DNA of 11,302 bases, from contig DHJK01000188.1 in the NCBI GenBank assembly GCA_002404295.1, positions 56,430-67,731 on the forward strand. The letters run 5' to 3'. Under the pieces are notes generated by a model. That model did not search any database, was not told the DNA's origin, and was given only the letters and a program-made list of their open reading frames with translations. Below are positions 1-7,036 of the stretch, one piece after another. Source of the DNA: Legionellales bacterium UBA4722 (lineage in GTDB: Bacteria; Pseudomonadota; Gammaproteobacteria; DSM-16500). How positions within the stretch are numbered: position 1 is the first letter of the stretch; every line of letters starts with the position of its first letter. The position numbers and the translations under genes were made by a program.

Positions 1-639
1 ACGGACTGAGAATTGACGCTGGAATTGGAGACCATTATTTCTGAAATTTCGATGATCACGAGGCAAATAATGTGTTTGTGATCCAGGACTTTTTCTTTGA
101 TCCAGACGATTAGAAAGTATTGCTTCCAGAGATTCTTGGCTCATCTGGTATCCATCGAGGGGTAATATTGCAGCCTGTAAGCTATCTTCTTCAGCGGCTT
201 GAGGTACAAAAACTTCTTGTTTAACTGTAGTTAAAGCCCCCAACGAAATACCATCTTGAGGAGCATAAAATGTGGGTGAATTTTTTTGTTCGCGTTCTTC
301 AAATTCATTTAAAGGCCATTGCTCTGTAAATCCTACTAATATGGCTTCTGCTATATCATAAAATTCTTTTGTATATTGATTTAGCTCCTCTTCTCGGATC
401 ACCTTTAATAAATCCGTTCGCATAACACTTATTAATTTTAGATCACTTTCCCATTCAGAAGACTTGGGGTTAATTTGAAAATCTGCCCACTTGGCTTTAC
501 TGCGAAATTCCTTAAGTTCCTTTAAAGTCTTTGTAATTTGCGATGGCACGGCTTTTGATTCAGTCTTAGCAAGTCGCTCAAGTTCACTAATTGACCAATT
601 AATAATGTTTTTCTTGCGGATTTCGCGTGTATTTGCCAT
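1..639 (-). CDS. Hypothetical protein, 3' part beyond the left end
   Basis: An open frame of 213 codons starts at ATG 639-637 and reaches base 1 without a stop, so the C-terminus lies outside the window. The start is supported by a strong Shine-Dalgarno, AAGAGG at 654-649, nine bases upstream. I do not recognise the family. Residues 1 to about 120 are charged and look mostly helical (it begins MANTREIRKKNIINWSISEL), with no membrane segment or signal peptide. After residue 120 it becomes Gln/Pro/Ser-rich and probably flexible, and ends Arg/Gln/Asn-rich. A soluble cytoplasmic or translocated protein is plausible; a secreted effector is possible in a Legionellales-like genome, but nothing in the sequence proves it. 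The plus-strand frame over the same bases (491-787) has no comparable support and is treated as a shadow. Confidence 0.75.
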   Translation of the reverse strand, partial: MANTREIRKKNIINWSISELERLAKTESKAVPSQITKTLKELKEFRSKAKWADFQINPKSSEWESDLKLISVMRTDLLKVIREEELNQYTKEFYDIAEAILVGFTEQWPLNEFEEREQKNSPTFYAPQDGISLGALTTVKQEVFVPQAAEEDSLQAAILPLDGYQMSQESLEAILSNRLDQRKSPGSQTHYLPRDHRNFRNNGLQFQRQFSVR

Positions 640-994
640 GCACTTGCACCTCTTGCTAATTTCTAACTTTAATTGCGGTTTTCTATTGCATAATTTTATA
701 ACTACCCGACACATCGCACCGCATGGGAGAAATCCGTTTTTTAGGCTAATTTTCAAGTGGCTGGAACTAACTAGCGAAATGTTTTAAGTATTTTATTGGC
801 GAAGTATACTATAGAAATAACTCAAATTACCATAATAAGATTAAATTTAGACCAGTCTGATCTAAAATAGAAATAAGTAAAAACACTTACAAAGAAGACG
901 TCCAAACCGCCCCCAATACCTATCCACTATTTAACTCCGGCAATAATTCTGCCCCCATCTTTGCTTTATCTACCCAAATTCTCATACCCTAAAG
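640..994. other. Intergenic region between nhaA 3' end and the left-end gene
   Basis: This 355-base stretch holds no convincing gene on either strand. It must contain the promoter of the minus-strand gene at 1-639 and the 3' untranslated end of nhaA. I see no hairpin with a T-run that would end nhaA transcription. On the minus strand there are AT-rich -10-like hexamers (TATTAT at 837-832 and TATAAA near 700), but neither has a good -35 partner. The only ordered structure is the palindrome at 846-866, listed separately. Confidence 0.6.
846..866. promoter_or_regulatory. 21-bp near-perfect palindrome, candidate TetR-type operator
   Basis: Arms TTTAGACCAG (846-855) and CTGATCTAAA (857-866) flank a central T at 856. 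Nine of ten pairs match, the exception being the fourth from the centre. The core has the form TAGACC-N5-GATCTA, which resembles dyad operators bound by some TetR-family repressors (NemR-like boxes, from memory). On the minus strand it lies where the -35 region would be for a TATTAT -10 at 837-832, about 200 bases upstream of the gene at 1-639. An operator for that gene is the simplest reading. No TetR-family gene is visible in the window. Confidence 0.4.
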
Positions 995-2170
995 TCAGCA
1001 CTTCTTCCTCATCGCGCACTTCAAAACAACAGCGCCCACCGCCCCCGACAACAACGACGCACACAAAACCCCCGCCTTCACCTTAACAAGATAAATCGAA
1101 CCCTCATCCTGAAAAGCCAACATCCCAATAAACAAACTCATCGTAAATCCAATCCCACACAACAAAGCGACCCCATACAACTGAAGCCATGTCACCCGCT
1201 CCGGCAACTTCGCCCATCCCATCTTAATCATCGCCCACGCAAACCCAAAAACCCCAGCTTGCTTACCCAAAAACAACCCCGCCATAATCCCCAACGTAAT
1301 CGGATCAAGCAGTACCCTTACGCTTAACCCATGCAACGATAACCCCGCATTAGCAAAAGCAAAAACCGGCATCACAAAATAAGCAACCCAAGGCTGCAAG
1401 ATCTTTTCGAGCACCTCTAAAGGAGAGATTTTTTTTGCCCCTTTTGTACGTAAGGGAATAACGAGCGCAATGAGCACACCCGCAATCGTTGCATGCACCC
1501 CTGACTGCAAAACGCAAACCCACAGTAATACCCCAAAAATGAGATAGAACGATAAACGCTGCACGCCCGCTCTATTCAACCCTATTAAAAAAAGTAGCAT
1601 CAAACAAGAAAGCGCTAGCCAAATCCACGACAACCCATGTCCTTGAAATAGTGCAATGATCAGGATGGCTCCCACATCATCTACGATCGCCAATGTCATC
1701 AAAAACAAACGCAGCCCCATCGGAATATGCTTGCCAAATAAGGATAACAACCCTAATGCAAATGCAATGTCCGTGGCGACTGGGATTGCCCAGCCTTGCA
1801 GTGCCACACTGTGATGCCACGTAACCGCGACATAAATCAAAGCGGGAATCATCATCCCACCCAAAGCTGCCATACCGGGTAATATGGTTTTTTGCAGTTC
1901 TGATAGATGCCCTATCAAGCATTCGCGTTTAAGCTCTAAACCCACTAGAAGAAAGAAAAATGTCATTAATCCTTCATTAATCCATGTTAATAAAGGTTTA
2001 GCTGCTATAAAACTTGTCAGATGAAGCTCAAAAGGCATATCTAATAACGCTTGATAAAACAAGGCAGCGGGTGAATTACTAAGAATGAATGCCGCCAATG
2101 CAGCCGCAAACAGCAAAACCCCACCTTTGGCTTCTGAGCTTAAAAAACGATGAATCGCTTTAACCGGCAT
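995..2170 (-). CDS. nhaA: Na+/H+ antiporter NhaA
   Basis: Inner-membrane sodium/proton antiporter that expels Na+ (or Li+) in exchange for protons and helps control internal pH and salt. The 391 residues match the usual NhaA length (about 390). The ion-binding aspartates are present: D134 in VATDIAFALG and the pair D164-D165 in LAIVDDVGAI, equivalent to D133, D163 and D164 of the E. coli protein. The pH-sensor region keeps E79 and E83 (VGLELKRE), and the late GKQAG motif carries the conserved lysine. About twelve hydrophobic segments are visible. The start is supported by AGGAAC at 2183-2178, seven bases upstream of the ATG. It is divergent from pgk, and a long inverted repeat begins only 25 bases upstream of its start codon, so its mRNA leader probably contains that hairpin. 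Confidence 0.96.
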   Translation of the reverse strand: MPVKAIHRFLSSEAKGGVLLFAAALAAFILSNSPAALFYQALLDMPFELHLTSFIAAKPLLTWINEGLMTFFFLLVGLELKRECLIGHLSELQKTILPGMAALGGMMIPALIYVAVTWHHSVALQGWAIPVATDIAFALGLLSLFGKHIPMGLRLFLMTLAIVDDVGAILIIALFQGHGLSWIWLALSCLMLLFLIGLNRAGVQRLSFYLIFGVLLWVCVLQSGVHATIAGVLIALVIPLRTKGAKKISPLEVLEKILQPWVAYFVMPVFAFANAGLSLHGLSVRVLLDPITLGIMAGLFLGKQAGVFGFAWAMIKMGWAKLPERVTWLQLYGVALLCGIGFTMSLFIGMLAFQDEGSIYLVKVKAGVLCASLLSGAVGAVVLKCAMRKKC

Positions 2171-2195
2171 ATATCTTGTTCCTATATTTGAGCGT

Positions 2196-2296
2196 AAATC
2201 GTGAACGTGCCCGAGCCCGCGTGCGTGCCCGTCTTTTCCCAGATATTACACAGGAAAAGACGGGCACGCACGCGGGCTCGGGCACGTTCACGATTT
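2196..2296. repeat. Perfect 44-bp-arm inverted repeat (101 bp)
   Basis: The left arm at 2196-2239 and right arm at 2253-2296 are exact reverse complements, with a 13-base spacer at 2240-2252. The arms are GC-rich (they begin AAATCGTGAACGTGCCCG and contain CGTGCCCG twice) in an AT-rich surrounding. No T-run follows on either strand, so this is not an ordinary intrinsic terminator. It fills the space between the divergent nhaA and pgk genes. It shares its outer 16 bases with the small palindrome at 5068-5091, which points to a dispersed palindromic repeat family (REP/MITE-like). No open reading frame inside it is credible. Confidence 0.95.
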
Positions 2297-2322
2297 GAGC
2301 AGTGAAACTTGCTGAATATCGC

Positions 2323-2351
2323 TTGTGTTTATACCCATTATGCAATAAATT
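2323..2351 (+). promoter_or_regulatory. Candidate pgk-pyk promoter
   Basis: TTGTGT (2323-2328) and TAAATT (2346-2351) are separated by 17 bases, lie just downstream of the long inverted repeat, and would give a leader of about 30 bases before the pgk Shine-Dalgarno TAAGGAG (2374-2380). The matches to consensus are modest (3/6 and 4/6), so the exact position is uncertain. A competing reading uses TTGCTG (2309-2314) with TATACC (2330-2335), with a short 15-base spacer. Confidence 0.25.
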
Positions 2352-2388
2352 CACTTTCGATATACCTAAAGTGTAAGGAGCATGGTAA

Positions 2389-3582
2389 ATGACTATTGTA
2401 AAGATGTCTGACCTTAAGTTAAAAAATAAACGTGTTCTCCTCCGTGTAGATTTAAATGTTCCCTTAAAGAATGGTGAAATTACCAGCGATTTACGTATTC
2501 GAGCTGTCATTCCTACAATCAAAGCAGCTATGCAAGCTGGCGCCAAAGTCATGATCCTGTCACATTTGGGTCGCCCAGAAGAAGGCAGCTCTGACCCACA
2601 GTTTTCCTTAGCCCCCATAGCCGCCTGCTTATCAAAATTATTAAAAAAAGAAGTGCCTCTTATTCAAAATTGGATCAACGGCTTTGAAATGAACGACCAT
2701 GACGTCGTATTACTCGAAAATGTGCGCCTGATTCCGGGTGAAAAAGACAATAAACCCGAACTCGCCAAAAAAATGGCTGGTTTATGCGATATTTTCGTAA
2801 TGGATGCGTTTGCTACAGCGCATCGCGCTGAAGCCTCCACCTGTGGCATTATTGAATATGCTCCTATTGCCTGCGCTGGCCCTTTGTTACTCGGCGAATT
2901 GGAAGCGCTACACAATATCATGCACAATCCCAAACACCCCATAATCGCTATTGTGGGTGGCTCTAAAGTATCAACTAAACTCGGATTATTAGACTCACTT
3001 TCACAAAAAGTAGATACACTCATTATCGGTGGCGGCATTGCAAACACATTTATTGCGGCCCAAGGGTATACCGTTGGCAGATCGCTTTACGAGCCCGATC
3101 TCATTGATGTTGCAGAGCAACTCACCCTCAATGCACAACAACGCGGCGCAGAAATTCCAATCCCAACCGATGTGATCGTTGCAGATAAGCTTTCTGATGA
3201 CGCTGAAAGCTCTGCTCGCCTCATCTCTCAAGTCGATGATAACGAAAAAATTTACGACCTAGGTCCAGATACTATCAAAAAATATGTTGGCATTATTAAA
3301 AAAGCTAAAACTATTTTATGGAACGGCCCTGTTGGCGCTTTTGAAATAGAACAATTTGGCGAAGGAACAGAAGCAATAGCCCATGCCATCGCTGAAAGCA
3401 AAGGTTTCTCTGTTGCAGGCGGAGGTGACACCTTAGCCGCTATTGAAAAATATCATATTGCCGATAAAATTGATTATATCTCAACTGGGGGTGGCGCTTT
3501 CCTATCTTATCTAGAAGGAAAACCATTACCCGCTATCGACGCCTTAGAAAAACACGCTGCAAAACACGAGAAAGTAACATGA
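2389..3582 (+). CDS. pgk: Phosphoglycerate kinase
   Basis: Cytoplasmic glycolytic enzyme that transfers phosphate from 1,3-bisphosphoglycerate to ADP, giving 3-phosphoglycerate and ATP. Length 397 residues, normal for bacterial PGK (about 387-400). Substrate-binding motifs are in the expected order: D21/N23 in RVDLNVP, R36, H59 and R62 in SHLGRP, R113 in LLENVRL, and D139-R146 in DAFATAHRA (most relatives have DAFGTAHRA). The second domain has GGSKVSTK (K193, K197), then LWNGPVGAFE, the nucleotide-site AGGGDT, and STGGGAFLSYLEGK near the end. The chosen ATG follows TAAGGAG at 2374-2380 with eight bases between, and its first residues (MTIVKMSDL) match the E. coli pattern; an out-of-frame ATG at 2382 is too close to the Shine-Dalgarno. 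The stop overlaps the pyk start. Confidence 0.98.
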   Translation: MTIVKMSDLKLKNKRVLLRVDLNVPLKNGEITSDLRIRAVIPTIKAAMQAGAKVMILSHLGRPEEGSSDPQFSLAPIAACLSKLLKKEVPLIQNWINGFEMNDHDVVLLENVRLIPGEKDNKPELAKKMAGLCDIFVMDAFATAHRAEASTCGIIEYAPIACAGPLLLGELEALHNIMHNPKHPIIAIVGGSKVSTKLGLLDSLSQKVDTLIIGGGIANTFIAAQGYTVGRSLYEPDLIDVAEQLTLNAQQRGAEIPIPTDVIVADKLSDDAESSARLISQVDDNEKIYDLGPDTIKKYVGIIKKAKTILWNGPVGAFEIEQFGEGTEAIAHAIAESKGFSVAGGGDTLAAIEKYHIADKIDYISTGGGAFLSYLEGKPLPAIDALEKHAAKHEKVT

Positions 3583-5039
3583 GCACACCGCTTCGCCGAA
3601 CCAAAATTGTTGTTACATTAGGTCCCTCGCTGGACGATCCCGACATGCTAGAACGTGTGATCATTGAAGGTGCGGATGTTTTTCGCGCTAACTTTTCACA
3701 TGGCACTCTTCAAACACATGAAGATCGAATCAACAGTGTTCGCACTATTGCAAAGAAGCATGGAAAAGTCGTTGCTATCTTAGTTGACTTACAGGGCCCT
3801 AAAATTCGTATCGGGCGCTTTAAAAATAAAAAAATTCAGCTAGAAGAAGGCCAACGTTTTACTTTTGATACGCAGCTTGATACCGACGAAGGCACAGAAG
3901 AAAGCGTGAGTTTAGATTATAAAAATTTACTGAATGATGTGCACGCAGGCGACACACTTTTACTCGATGACGGCCGTATCGTAATGACCGTTGATCAAGT
4001 GAAAGGTCACTGCATTTACTGCCAAGTCGTTGTAGGCGGCGAATTATCAAATAACAAAGGCATCAATCGCTTAGGCGGCGGCCTTTCTGCAGAAGCACTC
4101 ACTGACAAAGATCGTGCTGATATTATCGATGCGGTACGTCTTCAGGCTGACTACCTCGCTATTTCTTTTCCACGAAATGCGGATGATGTCAAAGAAGCTC
4201 GCACCTTACTAAAAGCAGCCGGCGGCAACGCAGGTATTATCGCCAAAATTGAACGCGCAGAAGCAGTCGCTAATATTGATGAAATCACTAGAGCTGCTGA
4301 TGGCATAATGGTGGCACGTGGTGACCTAGGTGTAGAACTGGGCGATGCAGAATTGCCCGGCGTGCAAAAAAATATTATTCATACAGCCCGCACACTGAAC
4401 AAACCCGTCATAACAGCAACACAAATGCTTGAAACTATGACCTACAACACAATTCCAACACGCGCTGAAGTATCCGATGTGGCTAATGCTGTATTAGATG
4501 GCACTGACGCTGTGATGTTGTCGCAAGAATCAGCCATAGGCAAATACCCCGACAAAGCAGTTGCCGCTCTCAATCGAATTTGTCTAAGCGCAGAAAAAAA
4601 CCCTATTGCCCAACGTTCACGTCATCGCATGGATATTCAATTCAAATATGTGGATGAGGCGATTGCAATGGCAACCATGTACACTGCAAACCATATCGAC
4701 ATTAAAGCAATCATCGCGTTAACTGAATCAGGCACAACCCCTCTCTGGATGTCACGAGTTCGCTCCAGCATCCCTATTTATGGATTGAGCCGACATCCGT
4801 CAACGCAGCGACGCATGGCACTCTATCGTGGCGTTTATCCTATTACCTTTGATGCCACCCATATTGATAGACGCATCTTGAATCAGTCTGCGGTTCATGA
4901 GTTACAAAGCAGGGGCATTCTCAAAGATGGCGATTTGGTTATTATCAATAAAGGCGATTTAATTGGTATTCATGGTCGTACTAATTCCATGAAAATTGTG
5001 ACGGTGGGGAGTTTGCCGCAGATTACTATTGATAAGTAG
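3579..5039 (+). CDS. pykA: Pyruvate kinase, PykA type
   Basis: Final glycolytic step: phosphoenolpyruvate plus ADP gives pyruvate and ATP, in the cytoplasm. 486 residues, close to E. coli PykA (480). The N-terminal barrel has KIVVTLGPS and R36-N38-S40 in FRANFSHG. The B domain follows LVDLQGPKIRIG. The catalytic lysine K223 and metal ligand E225 are in AKIERAEA, the second ligand D249 in ARGDLGVE, and T281 in TATQMLE. The usual SAE[ST]A motif reads SQESAIG (315-321), a mild deviation. GINRLGGGLSAEALT is closer to PykA (AMP-regulated in E. coli) than to PykF, so the type call is by similarity. The ATG lies in the ATGA overlap with the pgk stop, so translation is probably coupled. It ends facing the MFS gene. 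Confidence 0.97.
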   Translation: MSTPLRRTKIVVTLGPSLDDPDMLERVIIEGADVFRANFSHGTLQTHEDRINSVRTIAKKHGKVVAILVDLQGPKIRIGRFKNKKIQLEEGQRFTFDTQLDTDEGTEESVSLDYKNLLNDVHAGDTLLLDDGRIVMTVDQVKGHCIYCQVVVGGELSNNKGINRLGGGLSAEALTDKDRADIIDAVRLQADYLAISFPRNADDVKEARTLLKAAGGNAGIIAKIERAEAVANIDEITRAADGIMVARGDLGVELGDAELPGVQKNIIHTARTLNKPVITATQMLETMTYNTIPTRAEVSDVANAVLDGTDAVMLSQESAIGKYPDKAVAALNRICLSAEKNPIAQRSRHRMDIQFKYVDEAIAMATMYTANHIDIKAIIALTESGTTPLWMSRVRSSIPIYGLSRHPSTQRRMALYRGVYPITFDATHIDRRILNQSAVHELQSRGILKDGDLVIINKGDLIGIHGRTNSMKIVTVGSLPQITIDK

Positions 5040-5067
5040 CAACTATTCAATGATTGTCACTGATCTA

Positions 5068-5091
5068 ATCGTGAACGGGCACGTTCACGAT
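5068..5091. repeat. Short palindrome of the same family as 2196-2296
   Basis: Arms ATCGTGAACG (5068-5077) and CGTTCACGAT (5082-5091) are perfect and flank GGCA. Read on the minus strand, its first 16 bases, ATCGTGAACGTGCCCG, are identical to the start of the long inverted repeat upstream of pgk. A second, outer pair (CTATTCA 5043-5049 with TGAATAG 5101-5107) encloses it. It lies between the convergent pyk and MFS genes and could shape both 3' ends, but no T-run follows the stem on either strand, so it is not a standard intrinsic terminator. Confidence 0.85.
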
Positions 5092-5113
5092 AAAAAGCAC
5101 TGAATAGATATCT

Positions 5114-6484
5114 TCAGTTTTCAATCCCAATTAAAGTTGCAACACAAGCCAATACAAATATCACCCCTCCAATAAGCAACCCTATGTGCATACCCATCAT
5201 GAAATCTTTAGCGGTATTTAAAATTGTCCCAAAAATAGCTACCCCTATTAAGCTTCCTATTTGACGACTCGCATTAAAAGCACCTGATGCAATCCCCGCC
5301 CGATCGCTTGGCACAGAGTTGATGATAGCAATAGTTGACGCAGGCATTGTAAAAGTAACTCCGAATCCAATAGCGGCTAATGGCAAGATAAGTAAAAGAT
5401 AAGAAGGGGTGTGCTCCCCAGTCATTAGCATAATAAAAAATCCTGCAGCAGCTATAGTTAATCCTATAGCCATAGGCATTTTCGGTCCGTATACACTTGC
5501 GACTCTTCCGCCAAAATACGATGATACCGCAGAGAGCAGTGCTTGAGGAAGAATTGCAAGCCCTGTCATCAATACTGTATAACCTCTTATCTGTTGGAAA
5601 TAAAGCGGCAATAAAAAGAATTGCCCATAAAATCCTATATTAAGTATCGTGCCTACCGCCATAGAGATAGAAAAATTTTTTGATTTAAAAAAACTTAAGG
5701 GAAACATCGGCGATTCAGAACGATGCTCAATCATTAAAAATAAAATAAATGTGAGTAGAAAAATACATAAACCACTCATTATGACTGGCGAAAACCAGCC
5801 CAGCCTGCCGGCTTCAATCAAACTAAAAGCGAGAGCCGCAATACTAATAATACCTGTTACCTGCCCTGGGAAATCAAAACTGCGCTTGTGGTCAGTGCTG
5901 ATTGGATTTATGACATATTTTATAGTCAATAGAGCCCCTATCATGCCGACCGGTATATTAATAAAAAAAACACCTCTCCAACCAAACCATGCTGTTAACA
6001 CTCCGCCAAGCACAGGGCCAGTTGCAGCAGCAATACCACCTACACTTGCCCATATTCCAATAGCTCTCGCACGTTCTGTCTTGTTTTCGTAACACGAGCT
6101 AATAAGTGCTATTGAAGTGGGGACTACGAAAGCAGCAGCAACGCCTTGCATTAATCTAAAGATAGTCAGCATTAAAAAATGAGTTGCTAATCCACAGGCT
6201 AGCGATGTTAATACAAATAAAAATAAACCAAAAAGATAAGCAGATTTTGCACCCAATCGATCAGCAAAACTACCTGCGGAAAGCAGAAGACATGCAAACG
6301 TTAATGTATAACTATCCACTACCCATTGAAGCCAAGAAATATCACCTCCTAAATTTTTTGTCATATTAGGAAGTGAGACGTTTACCACAGTGACATCTAT
6401 AATCACCATGAAAAAACCTAAACACAATGCGATTAATGGCATTTGTTTGTTGCGATTTACGGGGGTTTTCAGTAATTGAGACAT
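5114..6484 (-). CDS. MFS drug exporter, DHA2 family
   Basis: Proton-driven multidrug efflux protein of the inner membrane, similar to EmrB/QacA. 456 residues from ATG 6484 with about 14 hydrophobic segments. The family signatures are clear: D30 in IIDVTVVNVSLP (motif D1), motif A as GSFADRLGAKSAYLFG (71-86), R110 in RLMQG (motif B), and the antiporter motif C as GGIAAATGPVLGG (149-161). The substrate cannot be read from the sequence. I prefer ATG 6484, which starts eight bases after the brnA stop; an in-frame GTG at 6514 would add ten residues and overlap brnA, with no better ribosome site. The tight spacing suggests it is transcribed with brnT and brnA from the promoter near 7010. No EmrA-like or outer-membrane partner is in the window, so it may work alone. 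Confidence 0.9.
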   Translation of the reverse strand: MSQLLKTPVNRNKQMPLIALCLGFFMVIIDVTVVNVSLPNMTKNLGGDISWLQWVVDSYTLTFACLLLSAGSFADRLGAKSAYLFGLFLFVLTSLACGLATHFLMLTIFRLMQGVAAAFVVPTSIALISSCYENKTERARAIGIWASVGGIAAATGPVLGGVLTAWFGWRGVFFINIPVGMIGALLTIKYVINPISTDHKRSFDFPGQVTGIISIAALAFSLIEAGRLGWFSPVIMSGLCIFLLTFILFLMIEHRSESPMFPLSFFKSKNFSISMAVGTILNIGFYGQFFLLPLYFQQIRGYTVLMTGLAILPQALLSAVSSYFGGRVASVYGPKMPMAIGLTIAAAGFFIMLMTGEHTPSYLLLILPLAAIGFGVTFTMPASTIAIINSVPSDRAGIASGAFNASRQIGSLIGVAIFGTILNTAKDFMMGMHIGLLIGGVIFVLACVATLIGIEN

Positions 6485-6492
6485 GTTATGCT

Positions 6493-6714
6493 CTATTGTT
6501 TGTCCGATGACCACCCCAAATTAAGCTTTTTGTGCTTTTGAGCACAATCACGCAAATAAAGATTAATAAGCGCCTGATAGGAAATACCATTAGTTTCAGA
6601 GAGATGCTTAAAATAATTAATTGTTTCAGCATCAAGCCTTATGGTGATTTGTTTTTTTAGATTCACGATATAAGGATTTTTCTTCCCTTTTGAAAAGTCA
6701 TATTCTTTTTTCAT
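6493..6714 (-). CDS. brnA: BrnA-type antitoxin (ribbon-helix-helix)
   Basis: Antitoxin of a type II toxin-antitoxin pair: it binds and neutralises BrnT and, as known for the family, represses its own operon through a DNA-binding ribbon-helix-helix fold. 73 residues from ATG 6714. After a basic N-terminus (MKKEYDFSKGKKNPY), the strand KKQITIRLD and the helices ETINYFKHLSETNGISYQALINLYLRDCA are typical of BrnA/CopG-like antitoxins. An in-frame ATG at 6726 adds MVVA; neither start has a good Shine-Dalgarno, which fits coupling to brnT, whose coding end it overlaps by 17 bases (29 from the earlier ATG). The order toxin-then-antitoxin is usual for brnTA. The MFS gene follows eight bases after its stop. 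Confidence 0.87.
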   Translation of the reverse strand: MKKEYDFSKGKKNPYIVNLKKQITIRLDAETINYFKHLSETNGISYQALINLYLRDCAQKHKKLNLGWSSDKQ

Positions 6715-7000
6715 AGCCACCACCATAATATTGCGTTGATTCTCTCTTCGTCGCTTTTCTAGCAGAAATGATCCTAATTATACTATCATCTTCTCGCAAA
6801 CAGTGACAAACAACCAATAAACGCTCCACGCTGCTTAGCCCTAAAATAATGAATCTTTCTTCGTCATTTGAATGCTCAGGATCATGTATTACTATTGCCT
6901 TTTCGTCAAAAAACACCGTTTTAGCCTCATTAAAGCTTATATTATGTTTTTTCTTGTTTACTGACGCCTTTAGAGCGTTCCACTCGAATGTCATATTCAT
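6698..7000 (-). CDS. brnT: BrnT-type ribonuclease toxin
   Basis: Toxin of the BrnT/BrnA module; BrnT proteins have a RelE-like fold and inhibit translation by cutting RNA (family knowledge). 100 residues, the normal size. Visible family motifs: FEWNALKASVNKKKHNISFNEAKTVFFD near the N-terminus, HDPEHSNDEERFIILG in the middle, LLVVCHCLRE, and IISARKATKRESTQYY at the end. All appear intact, so I expect an active toxin. The start could be ATG 7000 or the second ATG at 6994. No Shine-Dalgarno precedes either one, and a consensus -10 ends only six bases upstream of ATG 7000, so a leaderless mRNA is possible. Expression should be autoregulated by the BrnT-BrnA complex at the palindrome just upstream. 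Confidence 0.9.
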   Translation of the reverse strand: MNMTFEWNALKASVNKKKHNISFNEAKTVFFDEKAIVIHDPEHSNDEERFIILGLSSVERLLVVCHCLREDDSIIRIISARKATKRESTQYYGGGYEKRI

Positions 7001-7006
7001 AATTAT

Positions 7007-7034
7007 ATTATAATTACATTGTAATTTTATGCAA
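7007..7034 (-). promoter_or_regulatory. brnT-brnA(-MFS) promoter with candidate operator
   Basis: On the minus strand, TTGCAT (7034-7029) and a perfect TATAAT (7012-7007) are 16 bases apart. Between them lies a perfect 15-bp inverted repeat, AATTACATTGTAATT (7012-7026), overlapping the first base of the -10. This is the expected place for autoregulation by a ribbon-helix-helix antitoxin. Transcription would start at about base 7000, almost on the brnT ATG. A second possible promoter upstream is TTGAAA near 7049 with TAAAAT near 7028 (15-base spacer). Confidence 0.45.
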
Positions 7035-7036
7035 CT

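Noticed and set aside
491..787. Plus-strand 98-codon frame
   Set aside because: It lies mostly antisense to the better-supported minus-strand gene at 1-639, has no ribosome site, and its translation does not resemble a protein family.
2196..2296. Reading the long inverted repeat as an intrinsic terminator
   Set aside because: It lies upstream of both flanking genes, and no T-run follows the stem on either strand.
2382..2411. ATG just after the pgk Shine-Dalgarno opening a nine-codon frame
   Set aside because: The ATG is one base from GGAG, too close for initiation, and the peptide is trivial; the pgk ATG at 2389 has proper spacing.
2160..2618. Minus-strand 152-codon frame across the inverted repeat and the pgk start
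   Set aside because: It is antisense to pgk and passes through the palindrome, giving an Arg/Ala-alternating artefact; no Shine-Dalgarno or family match.
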